From NCBI GenBank assembly GCA_941918925.1, contig OW799237.1, positions 54,548,997-54,612,996 on the forward strand: DNA of 64,000 nt, given 5' to 3'. The DNA is from Phyto melanocephala. Taxonomy: Eukaryota; Arthropoda; Insecta; Diptera; Rhinophoridae. The notes below the pieces were generated by a model that worked only from the letters and a program-made list of their open reading frames with translations, made no database searches and had not been told where the DNA came from. The first letter of the stretch is position 1, and every line of letters begins with the position of its first letter. Both the position numbers and the translations under genes were made by a program. This document shows, piece by piece, positions 21,777 through 33,622 of the stretch.

Positions 21777-23504
21777 TATTTTTTTTTTTATTAACTCATA
21801 ATTTATTTATTGGATCTTTCTATATCAAGAAAATGACAATAAGTATTAAATTCTTAAATTAACTAATTTCTAGGTCTTTTGCCATTACAATAGAGACTCC
21901 AATTTTCATTGCATAGTGTTCATCATTCTAACGAGACCGCGAGGGCCAATGTGTCGATCCTCCTGAGTCGAGTATGTCCATTATAATACAACGGATTCCG
22001 TGCGAGAGGATTTGGATGAGTTTCCAGTTTTCGTACATATTTTGAGCAGAAGGTTTTGATTTCGTCGCGAACCAATGGAATATTAATGTCCTTGTGAATA
22101 TTCGCGTTACTAATGTACCACGGGTCTCCAGTAATAAGTCGCAATATTTTGTTTTGCCAATTAGATTTTTTGGCAATTAGAAGCAATTATTGGATTTTTA
22201 TCTATGCTTATAAATGCTGTGTCATCTGCAAAAGTTGACGTGTGTTTAAGTTGTTAGTGGGCATATCTGATGTATAAATTATATACATTAGAGGACCAAG
22301 TATACTGCCTTGGGGAACTCCTGTTGCGATTTTTCTTGAGTCTGAGATATAGTCTTTATACTTTACTACAAATGAACGATCCAATAAATAATTTCGCAGT
22401 GGTTTGTGGGTATCTTGGGGTAACAAAGAACCTATTTTATGTAGAAGCCCATCATGCCAGACCTTGTCAAAGGCTTGAGAAGTCTATGAAGAGTGATGAG
22501 CAATAGTGTTTGTCCTCAAAAGCCTGTCTGATAAGATTAACTATGCGATGAACTTGTTCTATTGTGCCATGACCTTTTCGGAATCCAAATTGATGAACGG
22601 GAACCTGAACCTGGCTTAGGTATCATAGTAATTTCAGATATTTTCCATGATTTAGGGTAGAAACCGGTTCTTAAGATGGAATTGAATATGAATAAAATCA
22701 GCTTAAGGGCAGATGTTGGTAGTTCACGTATCATTTTTCCTGAAATTTTTTTCTATGCCAGGGGATTTATTTGTTTTCAGTTTTTTGACCGCTGAAGTTA
22801 GGGACGAGAAACGAATTTTCATTGGGGAAACAACACGAACTTCAATATCTGGTAAAGTTGTGCATGAGCTGGAATTATTAGGCGTAAATACTTTTTCGAG
22901 ATGATCAGCAAAAACTTCAGCTTTGTCTTTATGGGACCTAGCCCAGTTACCATCGCTAAGCCGAATTGCAGATTCGCATCTAATTTAGTTTTTCAGTCTT
23001 TTGGTGGCCTTCCAAAGACTATAATCCGTGAATTTTGTTGCGTCTAAACCTTCTAAATATGCTTTTAGAGCTAATTGTTTGTTCTCCAAAAGAGCACTAT
23101 GAAAGGTTCTTTGACAGTGATTTAGTTGTATTTTCAAGGTTCGCGAGCGGTGTAGCTGCCATTGTCTTAGATTTCTCTTTTCCTTTATAAGGTTTTGAAT
23201 GGTTGTTGAAAATTTATTCTTAGTGCCGTTATAGCATTTAAAAGGTGTAGCTACTTTAGCTCCAGTTTCCGAGAATACGTTTATAGCATCTTGTATTTCA
23301 TTTTCGGATTTCAGTGAAATATTTTGAGGTACGTGAGAGCTTACATACTTTCTATATTTTAGCCAGTTAGTATGTCTATTAGGAAAACAAAAAGGTTTTT
23401 CTATGTTTTGCCAGCTGCGCATTAGTATAAAAGTTGGAGAGTGGTCAGAGGACAGGTCGAATAAAGGGACTGCGTTATATGACAACTTTCTTATTTTAAA
23501 ATAC
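21777..23504 (-). mobile_element. 5'-truncated jockey-clade LINE
   Basis: A minus-strand element lying in the RT domain of the plus-strand LINE. The 3' end is on the left with an A-rich tail (read as TTTTATTTTTTTTTTTATTA). The 5' side is truncated inside the endonuclease (DLSSDHSPTF). No clear target duplication. Confidence 0.75.
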
Positions 23505-23506
23505 AT
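21923..23506 (-). pseudogene. Jockey ORF2 fragment
   Basis: The end of the endonuclease and the linker are at 23506-22985 in one frame of 173 codons. The RT start (SWKISEITMIPKPG) is at 22734-22537, with GVPQGSILGPLMYIIYTSD at 22426-22208. The C-terminal jockey signature (KILRLITGDPWYISNANIHK ... HPNPLARNPL) is at 22186-21923. Frameshifts or short deletions separate the blocks, and the catalytic YADD is not readable. Identified by the jockey C-terminal motif; dead copy. Confidence 0.8.
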
Positions 23507-24049
23507 ATGTTTGCTGACGATGTTCAGCTGTATCTTAGTAGTTCCAGAGATTCAATTGTTACGAAAATACTACAACTGAATCATAATGTAAACAAAATAT
23601 TTTATGTGCTACAGTTAACGGTTTGCGACTTAATCCAAATAAATCAAACTGTATTTAAATATGTTAGAAAACTTTTCAAATCAATAATGAGATAAATATA
23701 TTACTTGGTGGTTTGAAAATCCATATTGTTGATTCAGCAAGAAACTTAGGAGTAACGTTTAATAAAACCTTAACCTGTAATTTATAAGATATTATGTTAT
23801 GTTTGTTGTTGAATAAGGAACTCAAATATGGGGAAAATTGTATGTAGTGGTTGACTAGTGTTTTATTTCACATATAACTACCAGCTGGCATTTTAATTTT
23901 TCGCTTATTTTTGGCAATGTAAAGGAAATACTTTTTTAAATAATTAGATTTTCATCGTAGAATTTTTAACAGCTTATTTGAAAATGCTTAAAATAGCACA
24001 GTTACGAGGGGTTGTTCACAACAGTTGAATTTTTCCATCGTCTTAGTTT

Positions 24050-24190
24050 ATAACGTTTATATTAAGGACACGCTGTAAATTTTTTTAAAAAGCGTCTTTT
24101 TCTTAGTGATAAAATATATACGCATTCTCAATCATTCGATATCAATCCAATTGAGAGTTTGTGAATGAAACTAAAAAAAACCTAGGTTGA
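24050..24190 (+). pseudogene. Tc1-like transposase C-terminal scrap
   Basis: The plus strand reads SFDINPIESL, a stop, then MKLKK. This resembles the DLNPIENLW...LKK block around the catalytic Glu of Tc1 transposases. No ends recognised. Confidence 0.45.
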
Positions 24191-24774
24191 AAAATGTTTT
24201 GCAGTAAATATTAATCAAAAGTCAAAAGAATTAAGTACCGCGAAAACTGCCAATGGCAAAAAAAAAAAAATTACATTCTACCGCAAAACTTCTTAATACT
24301 CCGATTTCTTAAATCACAAGGTGTTTTATGAGCCATATTGCCATAATTCATATAACAATCAATACAATTTGTTTTTTTCTTAAGCTTGCATTACATCGAA
24401 ATCTCCATTTTAGACCCCATAAAGTATATACGATCCGTCTGTTCAAAGCACGGTAGAGGTCGGACCGAAAAAGCTAGGGGGCTCAAATTTCTTAAACACA
24501 AGGTTTGTTTGGTATTAAAAATGGACTAAATCGAAATGTTAGAAAGAGAGTTATAGGTCGTAATGCAAGAGTAGGTAAAAAAACCATGTCATTCCAACAT
24601 CGAATAAAATACAATTGTGTTCAAACGCACTAACGTAGAACCATGAAACTTTGAATACATATTTCCTGAGTAAAAACAATATTTCTTTCTAAAATCCCTA
24701 AATCTATGCACTAGGAAGGAGTTATAGATCAAAATGTTAGAAATTTTATACCGCACAGTGTATTTTTCGGTATA

Positions 24775-26408
24775 CAGTGAGCGTAAAAAAAAGTGTACAC
24801 AAATATTTTTTAAAATATTTTTTTTATTTCAGTATTTTCATTTATGATAAAGTTTTACATTTAGGTACTTTTAAATCAGTATTTAGATCTCTACCTTATT
24901 CTAAACAAAACAGCAAAAATATTAACAACAACAAAAGTTTTACAACAAAAACAAAAAATAATTCATTATTTACGCGTCAAAAAAAGTGTACAAACTGTTT
25001 TAAAATGGAAATAAAATCGATTTAGTATTTAGTTGATTTTCCTTTTGCCTTAATTACGGCATTTAGTCTTCTGGGCATCGATACTACTATATTTTTAGTT
25101 ATATCGGATGAAATTTTCTGCCATTCCTCCATTACAACGGATTTCAGCATATCCTTATTGCTAATTGTCCTTTTTCGGACTTGGCGGTCCAAATGCTCCC
25201 ACAAATGTTCTAATGGATTTAAGTCCGGTGATTGTGGAGGATGATCCAATGTTTTGGAAGAGCGGTACAGGAGCCATTCTTTTACTATATGCAATGTATG
25301 TTTGGAGTCGTTGTCCTGTTGAAAAATCCAAGATCCTTCCAACCCCAATTTCTCCACACTGACCGGCACGGTGTTTTGCAAAATGTTCAGGTAGTCCATC
25401 TTATTCATTGTACTTTCAATAAAAACCAAATTCTCAACTCCGTTTGCCGCCATACATCCCCACACCATCACCGAACCCCCTCCATGCTTAACCGTCAGCA
25501 TATTCATTGTTTTTTGTTCTCCATACTTTAACTGGTTTTTTCTGGCCAAACACCTCTAATTTACTTTCATCACTAAAAAGCACATTATTCCAGGATGAAA
25601 CATCTTTATTTTCATACTTTTTGGCGTATTCTAGGCGTCTTTTTTAATTAGCTGGTGATATTAGTGGTTTCTTTCGTGGGAATCGGCCATGTTACCCGTT
25701 TTCGTGTAATGCTCGTCGTATTGTACTGGCACTTACGGTAGTTTCTGATATTGCCGAAACTTCCTCTGATATTTTAACGGCACTTTTAAAATTATTCTTT
25801 ACATCGCGCACTATAGATCTTATTTCAGCCTCCTTTAAAAGTTTTCGCCGGCCCGACCCTGGACGATTTTCTATTTTGCCGTATTTTTTGTTTTTATCAA
25901 CAATTTTTTTTTTGCAGTATTGTGGCTTCTGTTTATAATAGAGCCAATTTCTCTGAAAGTTTTCCTTCATTCCGAAGTTTTATTACTAATTCTCTAATAT
26001 CACTAGAAGTTTGTTTACCCATTAAAAAAAAATAAAAATTTACTTCACACTAGGAGATCTTACTCTTACAATTAATTTACATAAAACAATAAAAACGTTT
26101 CAGTAGAATGCTAAAATAAAGTAAACAACCATATAATAATATATAACGGTATTCTTTTACAGTAGCACACCGCTGAAATGATGCACATGCAACATGTACA
26201 CTTTATTTTGACGCGTAAAATATGCATTCGAATTTGTTTTTGCTCCATTATTTACGTATTTGTAAGAAATTTCTCATTGTCTTTTTATAGCTAATTAGAG
26301 ATTAGTATACTAATATTAAAAAGCCTAGAATGATAAATTTAGTCATATCTTAAAAGACTAAAAAAAAACTTTATTGTAGAAAAAGTTTTTGTACACTTTA
26401 TTTTGATT
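24775..26408. mobile_element. Tc1-like transposon with IR/DR ends
   Basis: Starts CAGTGAGCGTAAAAAAAAGT after TA. The motif AAAGTGTACA occurs twice at each end: 24789 and 24980 on the left, and inverted at about 26197 and 26392 on the right. The repeats are spaced ~190 bp, the IR/DR layout of Sleeping-Beauty/Bari-like elements. The outer right terminus is diverged. It carries a broken transposase. Confidence 0.8.
25022..26022 (-). pseudogene. Tc1 transposase DD34E, frameshifted
   Basis: Starts MGKQTSSDIRELV at 26022 and ends at 25022, about the 330-340 codons usual for Tc1. A GRPR-like GSGRRK hinge follows the HTH part. All three catalytic residues are visible: Asp in VLFSDESKLEV, Asp in IFQQDNDSKHT, Glu in SPDLNPLEHLW; the last two are 34 residues apart. 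At least two frameshifts (near 25970 and 25550) break the frame. Confidence 0.85.
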
Positions 26409-26828
26409 ATATAAAATTTAAAACATAATAAAACTGTACGATTCTCAAATTTTGCAAACATTGCTTTTTTGTCAAAGGCTTTGTACTAACGGAAAATTAA
26501 TATGACACGCCACCTTTACGCCCATCTCCCATATAACTGCTTTATCTCAAATTTATATAATTTCTCTATGAATAAAAATTTTGGAAAAAAGGACTATATT
26601 ATAATATCAACGTTGTATTTATTAGCGGAAACCGCTTTGACACGCCTACTTTAACGTCCACCTTTCATCGAAAGACTAAATTTACAAAAACATTTAGTAG
26701 CATATCGAAGTTATACAAATCAAATGATACATAAATTTTTAAGTATAAAGATATTATTCCACAGTGATTACTGTTAATAATAAAATAAAAAATTCTGTAC
26801 TATAAAAGTACATCAAATTGGTGGTGGG

Positions 26829-27800
26829 CAGGGTTGCCATAATCATGATTTTATCATATTTTTAATGATTTTTTATGATTAAATATCATTTATGATTTTT
26901 TCTTCCAAAATGATGATTTTTATTTTTAGAAATTATATATATTTTTTGTTTTAAGTTGTAGATACAAAACATAATTTTTCTACAATTCTTATCAACAATC
27001 AATTTTTAAACCAATAAAGTTTTATGTCAGCTTGTCGCAGAGTCTATTAAAAACAGGTTGAATGACATAAACGGACTCTATCTGTGTTTTTTAAAGTATA
27101 TTCTCAACATAATAAAAAAAGTTTTCAAACCACTCATCCTCTTTAATACAAAGAATTTATGATGCAACGTCTTTATCTTAAAATTGTAGATAATTTAATA
27201 AAACCAAATTGCGTTAACATCAATTTTATTACTGAACTTGACTTAGAAAATAATTCATGTCGTTTACAAAACGAAGATATTTATTTGGAGGTGTTTGTAA
27301 AGCAAAAAATTTCCAATCTAAAACTTGCAGAAAAAAAAATACATATTTTTAAATTGTACTTCATTTTACATTGAGTTGTGTAAGCAAATACTGAAACGAT
27401 TGGTTTTTAACGATAATTATTTTAAAGAACTTGTCCTGACCCTTTAAAAATAATTGATAGAAAAGTAACTTCTTTAACAGGTTTAATACAAAACCTTTCA
27501 AATTTAATTGATGAGAATGATATTCAAAACTTAGAGGACGAGTTTAGATAACTATGTCTTCTCCACTTTACAACTATAGATAATCTAATTTGTGAAGAAT
27601 TTTGGTCAGAAGTCCTAAAAATAACTCGAGCTGACAAAATCTTAGCTTTTCCGACCCTGTCAAATGTGTCTTCCTTTTTCTTCTGCAAATGTTGAACGAA
27701 TATTTTCAGTTGTTAATAAAAAAAAATTTTTAGAAAAAGATTAGACAGCACTCTTAAGAGTGTATTATATTCAATAGAATACCTAAAGTAAAACGATTAT
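26829..27800 (+). pseudogene. hAT element relic, right end lost
   Basis: Begins with a hAT-like end CAGGGTTGCCATAATCATGA. It has ATGATT subterminal repeats and a degenerate transposase: an open stretch at 27159-27374 and, near 27600-27780, EEFWSEVLKI, FPTLSNVSSF and IFSVVNKKKFL, which fit the hAT C-terminal dimerisation motif. No matching right end or TSD. Confidence 0.65.
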
Positions 27801-28202
27801 TCGTGCTACAATTTAAAAATAGATCAAGATATAACTAAAAATATGAAACCTATTCTGTATTATAATAATGATGATTCCTAAAATACTTTGATACATAAAT
27901 ATGTAATTGTTAAATGTATGATTGTTTTTTATATTAAAACATTCAAGTTTTTTATATGTTTCTACATTTCGAATGATACCTACGGCCCTTTTCACAATCT
28001 GTGATTATTTTAATATAACAGGAACATTAACAAACCGCCGATATCGTTAACCGGAACTATTTAACATATCGTTAGTGTTTTGCGTTTCAACATCTTTCGG
28101 TTAGTTAACACTAACATTATAGAAAAAGTGATACTGTTTTTTTATTATTTACCCTACGTTGCCACAGGCAAGTATTTACTTGCAAGTAGTGTAAACGTAT
28201 TA

Positions 28203-28797
28203 CCCTACGTTGCCACAGGCAAGTATTTACTTGCAAGTAGTGTATACGTATTACTAACGAAAATCAGGAGAAATGCAAAAAAAAAACACAAAAATTTTTT
28301 GAGTGGCTACACAGCACAGTGCAAGTTCATTTTTAAAATGTTGTCAACAAATAAACTTCAAACAAATTTAAAACAAATGGCGCTGCTTCAATTGGTAATT
28401 AAGTGTTGTCAATAGCCACTATTGAACGTTACCTTTAGACATGTAACTTTTTAATATAATTTTTTTTATTAAATATTGATATTTATATTAAAACTTACAT
28501 TTTAAATGAATATTCATATTTTTTTCTTAATATTCTTCATATACATACATACATATTTATTAAAAAAATTAGCTGAATTATTTACCACAATTGTATGATA
28601 TATTGTTGAGTTAACAAAAAACTCAGTATTATACAACACTGTTTTTCGGCTTGTCACTTTACTTGCCGTAACTGTAAAAATTTTACTTGCTTAAAAATTT
28701 CTTCGCAAGCTGAGTCGCAGGTTGCCAAAGTGTAGTTGTGTTAGTAAAAAAGTGTTAGTGTATTGGTTTTTTTTCACTTGCATGTGGCAACGGTAGG
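28203..28797. mobile_element. MITE 'E', inner copy E1
   Basis: A 595-bp complete copy, CCCTACGTTGCCACAGG ... CATGTGGCAACGGTAGG, inserted in E2 with TTA duplication (28200-28202, 28798-28800). It produces a 51-bp apparent tandem repeat of the left terminus. Non-coding. Confidence 0.85.
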
Positions 28798-29172
28798 TTA
28801 CTAACGAAAATCAGGAGAAATGCCAAAAAAAAGATAACAATTTTGTGAGTGGCTACACAGCACAGTGCAAGTTCATTTTTAAAATGTCGTCAACAAATAA
28901 ACTTCAAACAAATAGCGCTGCTTCAAGTGGTAATTAAGTGTTGTCAATAGCCACTATTGAACATTACCTTTAGACATATAACTTTTTAATATAATTTTTT
29001 TTATTATTGATATTTATATTAAAACTTACATTTTAAATGAATGTTTATAATTTTTCTTAATATTCTTCATATATGTACATATTTATTCAAAAAATTAGCT
29101 GAATTATTTACCACAATTGTATGATATATTAGTGAGTTAACAAAAAACTCAGTATTAGACAACACTGTTTTT

Positions 29173-29832
29173 ATACCCTTCACACAGTGAAAAAGGGTAT
29201 ATATAGGTTTGTCATTCCGTGTGAAATTTCTACAATTTTCATTTCCGACCCCATAAAGTATATATTTTCTGAAAGCTTATGAATAGGGAAGTCGATTAAG
29301 CTCTGTCAGTCTGTCCGTGTGTATGTTGAAATCAACTTTTTGAAGCCCCCCGGTATCGCTTGGACCCGGGTGAGGTATTAAAATATCAGAAATATTCGGG
29401 AGTAGATCGCTATTGAAAATCAGAAACATCGGTACATAAACAACATACATACATACAAACGTGTATACTGGTTAGAGAAAACGTGGCATCGAATCCCAGC
29501 TGAGCCAAACAAATTTTTTTTTTATATATAAAAAATTTTTTTTTAAATTTTTTTTTTATTTTTTTTTAAATGTATTATTTATATTTTTATTATTTTTTTT
29601 TTTAATTTTTTTTTTAAATTTTTTTTTTAATGTTTTTTTTTTAATTTGTTTTAACATACATACGTAAATTTATAATTTTACAATGGGATGTTTTTATATA
29701 TGTATGTTTTTTATATGTATGTACGTATTTCATATGGGATAAATGGTGATACAAACTACTGTTATTGCATGACTACACGGTGTGAAGGGTATATAAGATT
29801 CGGCACGGCCGAATATAGCGCTCTTACTTGTT
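29173..29832 (+). repeat. Family A repeat in MITE E2
   Basis: ATACCCTTCACACAG to CTCTTACTTGTT. The uninterrupted sister sequence in E1 (near 28645, ACTGTTTTTCGGCTTG) gives the empty site: insertion between T and C of GTTTTT|CGGC, with at most a TT duplication. Confidence 0.9.
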
Positions 29833-30528
29833 CGGCTTGTCACTTTACTTGCAGTAACTGTAAAAATTTTACTTGCTTAAAAATTTCTTCGCAAGCTGAG
29901 TTGCAGCCCAACATGCCAAATAGAAATAAAACTGCAATACCACTTGTGAATAATATTATGACAATAGTGGATTCACAACTGTTTCTGAACAGTTCGTATG
30001 TATGCACACAAAAACTATGCTTCCTAAGTACATATGTACAGGAAATTTGTCAACAAGTGCAGTTTTATTTGTTGACAAATTTCTTTTGTGTTTTGCATTC
30101 AGTGTTCAAATTTCAAAGTAAATAAAAGTTATAATTGTATTGTGCGAAAAAATAAATGGTAGGTATTTACTTATTTATTATTATATTTGTCTATGGAAAT
30201 AAATCCTTACAGACAATTAAAAAATATATACGTTACATAAAGTTATAATTAAACGTTTAATACAATATGAAATAATACAATTAAATTTATAAAAATTATA
30301 AATTTAAATAGACTATTATTTTGTTCTTAATTGTATTTGAAGTTAAAGAAAAATCTATAAATTTAAAATATTTGTTGAAGTTATCACACATTCTTACTAA
30401 GGGGTCCATATTAGAATAATTAACTCTAGAAAATGGAACCACTAGAAGGATAAAACTACGTGATGGGCGTTGTGGTACATTAAACGAAATATTGTTGATT
30501 AGGAAACTAGATCCTATCTCGCCAGTAA

Positions 30529-32800
30529 TTATGTTGAAAACAAATGATATGTTGAGTGTAGTTCTACGGCTTTTGGCAGCTTAATAAGAGAGAGTCTAGC
30601 TGAATACGAAGGCAAATTCATCGGGTTAAAGTTTAACGCACGAAGACAAAAAAGCAGAAACTGCTTTTGAACGGATTCAATAGCATCAGAATGTATTGTA
30701 TATATGGGGTCCCATATTATAGATCTATACTCTAGAATAGGCCTTACAAGCGCACAGTACAAACTTTTAGTGACGTAAGGATCATTAAACTCTTTAGCCC
30801 AGCGTTTTACAAAACCAAGTACACCTCTGGCTTTATTGGCAGTCATGGTTATGTGTGGGACGAAATTGAGTTTTGAATCAAGCAGAATTCCAAGATCAAT
30901 GAAGTTATCTACCAATTCCAACTGATAGCCATTAATAACATAATGCGCACGAATCGGGTTCATTCTTACAAATCGCATATATTTACATTTTTTGAAATTA
31001 AGCTCTATCAAATTTAACTTGCACCATGTGTATAACGAACTAAGGTCCTCTTGAAGACGTTGTTCCTCCGTTGCTTGACGATAACTTAGGAAAACTTTAA
31101 CATCATCTGCATACATCAAAATATTGAAATTTTGAATCGCATAAGGGAAGTCATTAATGAACAATGTAAAAAGAAGCGGTCCAAGGTGACTATCCTGCGG
31201 TACACCAGATAATACATCAATACTTTTAGAATGAGTGTTTTTAAAACGAACGGTTTGCTTCCTATTAGTAAAATAAGAATAAATCCATTTTATACTAACA
31301 TCTGAAAACCCCATTAAACATAACTTCGTTTTGAGTAGCACGTGGTTGACTTTATCGAAAGCTTTACTAAAATCAGTATAGATAACATCAGTCTGTTGTT
31401 GAAGAAATCCTCGATGTATAGTAGTTGTAAGTTCTTAAAGATTTGTCATAGTAGAACATCGTTTTTGAAATCCTTGCTGATAAGGTGATATCAAATTTGA
31501 AACTTGGTAAGATATGTGTTCAATTATGATTTTTTCAAATAATTTAGGTATAATGCTTAATTTTGCTATAGCACGATAATTTACAATATCAGATTTATTT
31601 CCTGATTTATACAAAGGAACAATAAAAGATTCCTTCCAAACGTCAGGAAAATAACTGGATTCTATTGATGTGTTAAATACAATAGATAAGGGAATAGGAA
31701 TAGCTTCAGCACAGTTTATTAAAATATTGCTGGGAATTTCATCAGGGCGAAGTTAAATGAAAATTTAAGATACTTTAATTTCATAGAGATTTTAGAAATA
31801 TCAATTAATGGAATACATATCGTCTGATTTGCTGTTATTTTATAGCGGTAAATTTCAGAATCCATATAAGTTGAATCCGAATAAGTTGTTGAGAAAAAAT
31901 CAGCGAATAAGTTGCTTATAATGGCATCATCGGAGGATTCAACTTGTATCCAGTAGTTTTTTTCTTAGAATTAACAAATTTAAAAAATGATTTCGGATTA
32001 CGTTTACAGTTATATTTCATTTTATATATATAATTATCATAACATAATTTATTGAGTGATGTGTATACGGTACGACTCACGGAGTACCTGAGATAGTCAA
32101 CATTGGATCCAGATTGTTTAAATTTATTATAATTTATTATTTTTATTCTTAGCACGGGCCAATTGTTTACTATTCCATGGTGGACCAAACAAATGTTTAG
32201 ACATTTGTTTTGGGACACATAAATTTAAAAAAGAGTAAAACTTTTTGTAAAATGTAAATTTGATTTACATCATTATAAGACGATAATATGTTGTTCCAGT
32301 TTGTATCCATAATGAATTTATTTAACATGTTGAAATTGGTATAGTTGAATGCAAAAACTTTTCCATTTTGATCCATCAAATGAATATCAGATTTATATGG
32401 AATAGATGACACTAATTCAATTGTAGGATGGTAACAATCTTCCGGCGTTGTAGTGGGAAATGAGCGTCTAACGAAACAATCGGCGACATCGTTAACAAAT
32501 ACTAAATCTAAAATTTTAGAATAGTCGTTAGGAATGCCATTAATCTGGAAAAGGCACATGTAATATAAAATATTAAATAATTCATCGTAGTTTGAATTTT
32601 GAATCGTCTGAATAATCCGGTAGATATTTCCTAGCTATTGAAGGTAAGTTAAAATCAAAAATAAAAACGGAGTCAGCACTACAAGCAGAACGAGTAATAT
32701 ATCTTAAAGCCTCGGCATGATTAATATATATAATCGGAGGAGAAGATGGCGGGACATACGAACAATTTACAAATATTCGTTTACAATTAAGTTTTGTCAA
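30529..32800 (-). pseudogene. LINE ORF2: endonuclease and reverse transcriptase, broken
   Basis: Endonuclease pieces lie at 32800-32197 (NCSYVPPSSPPIIYINHAEA, later DLVFVNDVADCFV). The linker is at 32218-31916 (NPKSFFKFVNSKKK). RT begins near 31850 (KIFEKIIIEHISY), with DFSKAFDKVNHV near 31350 and a long clean block at 31341-30529 holding GVPQDSHLGPLLFTLFINDF, the catalytic LMYADDVKVFLS and the thumb (LGFVKRWAKEFNDPYVTKSL). The YADD motif is intact in the last block, but upstream stops and frameshifts inactivate the ORF. CR1/jockey-group style; exact clade not resolved. Confidence 0.8.
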
Positions 32801-33129
32801 GACAGATATAAATTAATTATCATATGATGAGTCCATTTCAACTAGTTCAGATGACAAATTACGAGAAACTGCAATAAGGACGCCACCACCAGTAGTTCTG
32901 CTACCACGATCACGACGATAAATATTGAACTTATTACATAGAATCTCGGAATTTAAAAAATTTGCATTAAGCCAAGTTTCTGTAAATACTAAGACATGAT
33001 GATCGATATTAAAACTATTTATTTACATATAAAGATGAAAGTTTAGTTCTTAAGAACATTTTGGTAAATGATAGAAATGTAATCCTTAGATGATGTTAGT
33101 TTTTTGAACCTAAATGATCTGGTACTGGA

Positions 33130-33622
33130 ATAACACCAACATTTTGAGATCTAGTCTTGTATACATATTCCCGCACCAATGTATTCTCTGGCCAGAAATT
33201 TGGATCGAGTATAGTTACAAAAATATCAGCGGAAACCGTTATTTTAAAAGATGAGATAGAACGTGGTTGAGAAAAATTAAACTTTTGTATTAAAAAATTA
33301 ACATCAGTACCAATTTTATCTTTATATAGTAATCAATAGCATCGGTGGTAGTATCACTTGTTAAACGGGAAACGAATAAAGTTTTCTTTGGAGAAACAGC
33401 ACGTAGAGTATTATAAATTATTTCATCAGTATTTGCATGTGAGTGATTATCAACAGTTATATCATTATTGGTGACAGAATTTAAAATGGTTCGGCCATTA
33501 TTTAATTGAGAATTCGAACTAATTAACTCAATATCATTAGGTGAGCTTATATTATAGGCGTTTGAGACATAATATAATAAAATAATAATTAAAATTACAA
33601 AAGCAATACGAAGTAAGTTCAA
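33130..33622 (-). pseudogene. LINE ORF1 (gag-like), partial
   Basis: An open frame 33622-33290 (110 codons) ends KKTLFVSRLTSDTTTDAIDY and continues after a frameshift to about 33130 with SISSFKITVSADIF and FWPENTLVREYVY. The position upstream of ORF2 on the same strand and the residues fit the RNA-binding ORF1 proteins of insect LINEs. No CCHC knuckles were seen. The first ~20 residues are hydrophobic and may not be the true start. Confidence 0.6.

Larger units (their letters stand above)
19800..23830 (+). pseudogene. LINE ORF2 split by a hAT and by an antisense jockey
   Basis: A plus-strand non-LTR retrotransposon, mutated throughout. The endonuclease-RT linker is at about 19810-20060 (SWLTNAIKMVIEHRD ... 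LEEDDVNLP). The frame continues at 21116 directly after a hAT insertion (DENFTKIPLPTV), then into RT: FSKVFEKL and NNLLTDRQSGVRP (21365-21450), LSDYSKAFNTVHHSIL (21555-21600), GVPAGSILGPMLYS (21730-21776). A second insertion (21777-23504) separates this from the catalytic MFADDVQLYLSS at 23507. About 15-20 residues expected between the two blocks are missing, so that insertion removed some target DNA. Clade not resolved; APE-type LINE. Confidence 0.75.
24365..26828 (+). repeat. Family B repeat split by a Tc1 element
   Basis: Family B internal sequence at 24365-24774 (TTTAGACCCCATAAAG, AAGCTAGGGGGCTC, CGGTATA) resumes at 26409 (AAATTTAAAACATAATAAAAC) and ends at GGTGGTGGG (26828), where a hAT element begins. 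The terminal hairpin is not found further on. Confidence 0.7.

Noticed and set aside
24777..25025. Plus-strand 82-codon frame at the Tc1 left end
   Set aside because: It lies in the IR/DR region and is Lys/Asn-rich low-complexity sequence; the transposase is on the other strand.
28152..28260. 51-bp direct repeat as a possible CRISPR-like or satellite unit
   Set aside because: Explained fully by MITE E1 inserting into the terminus of E2 at TTA.
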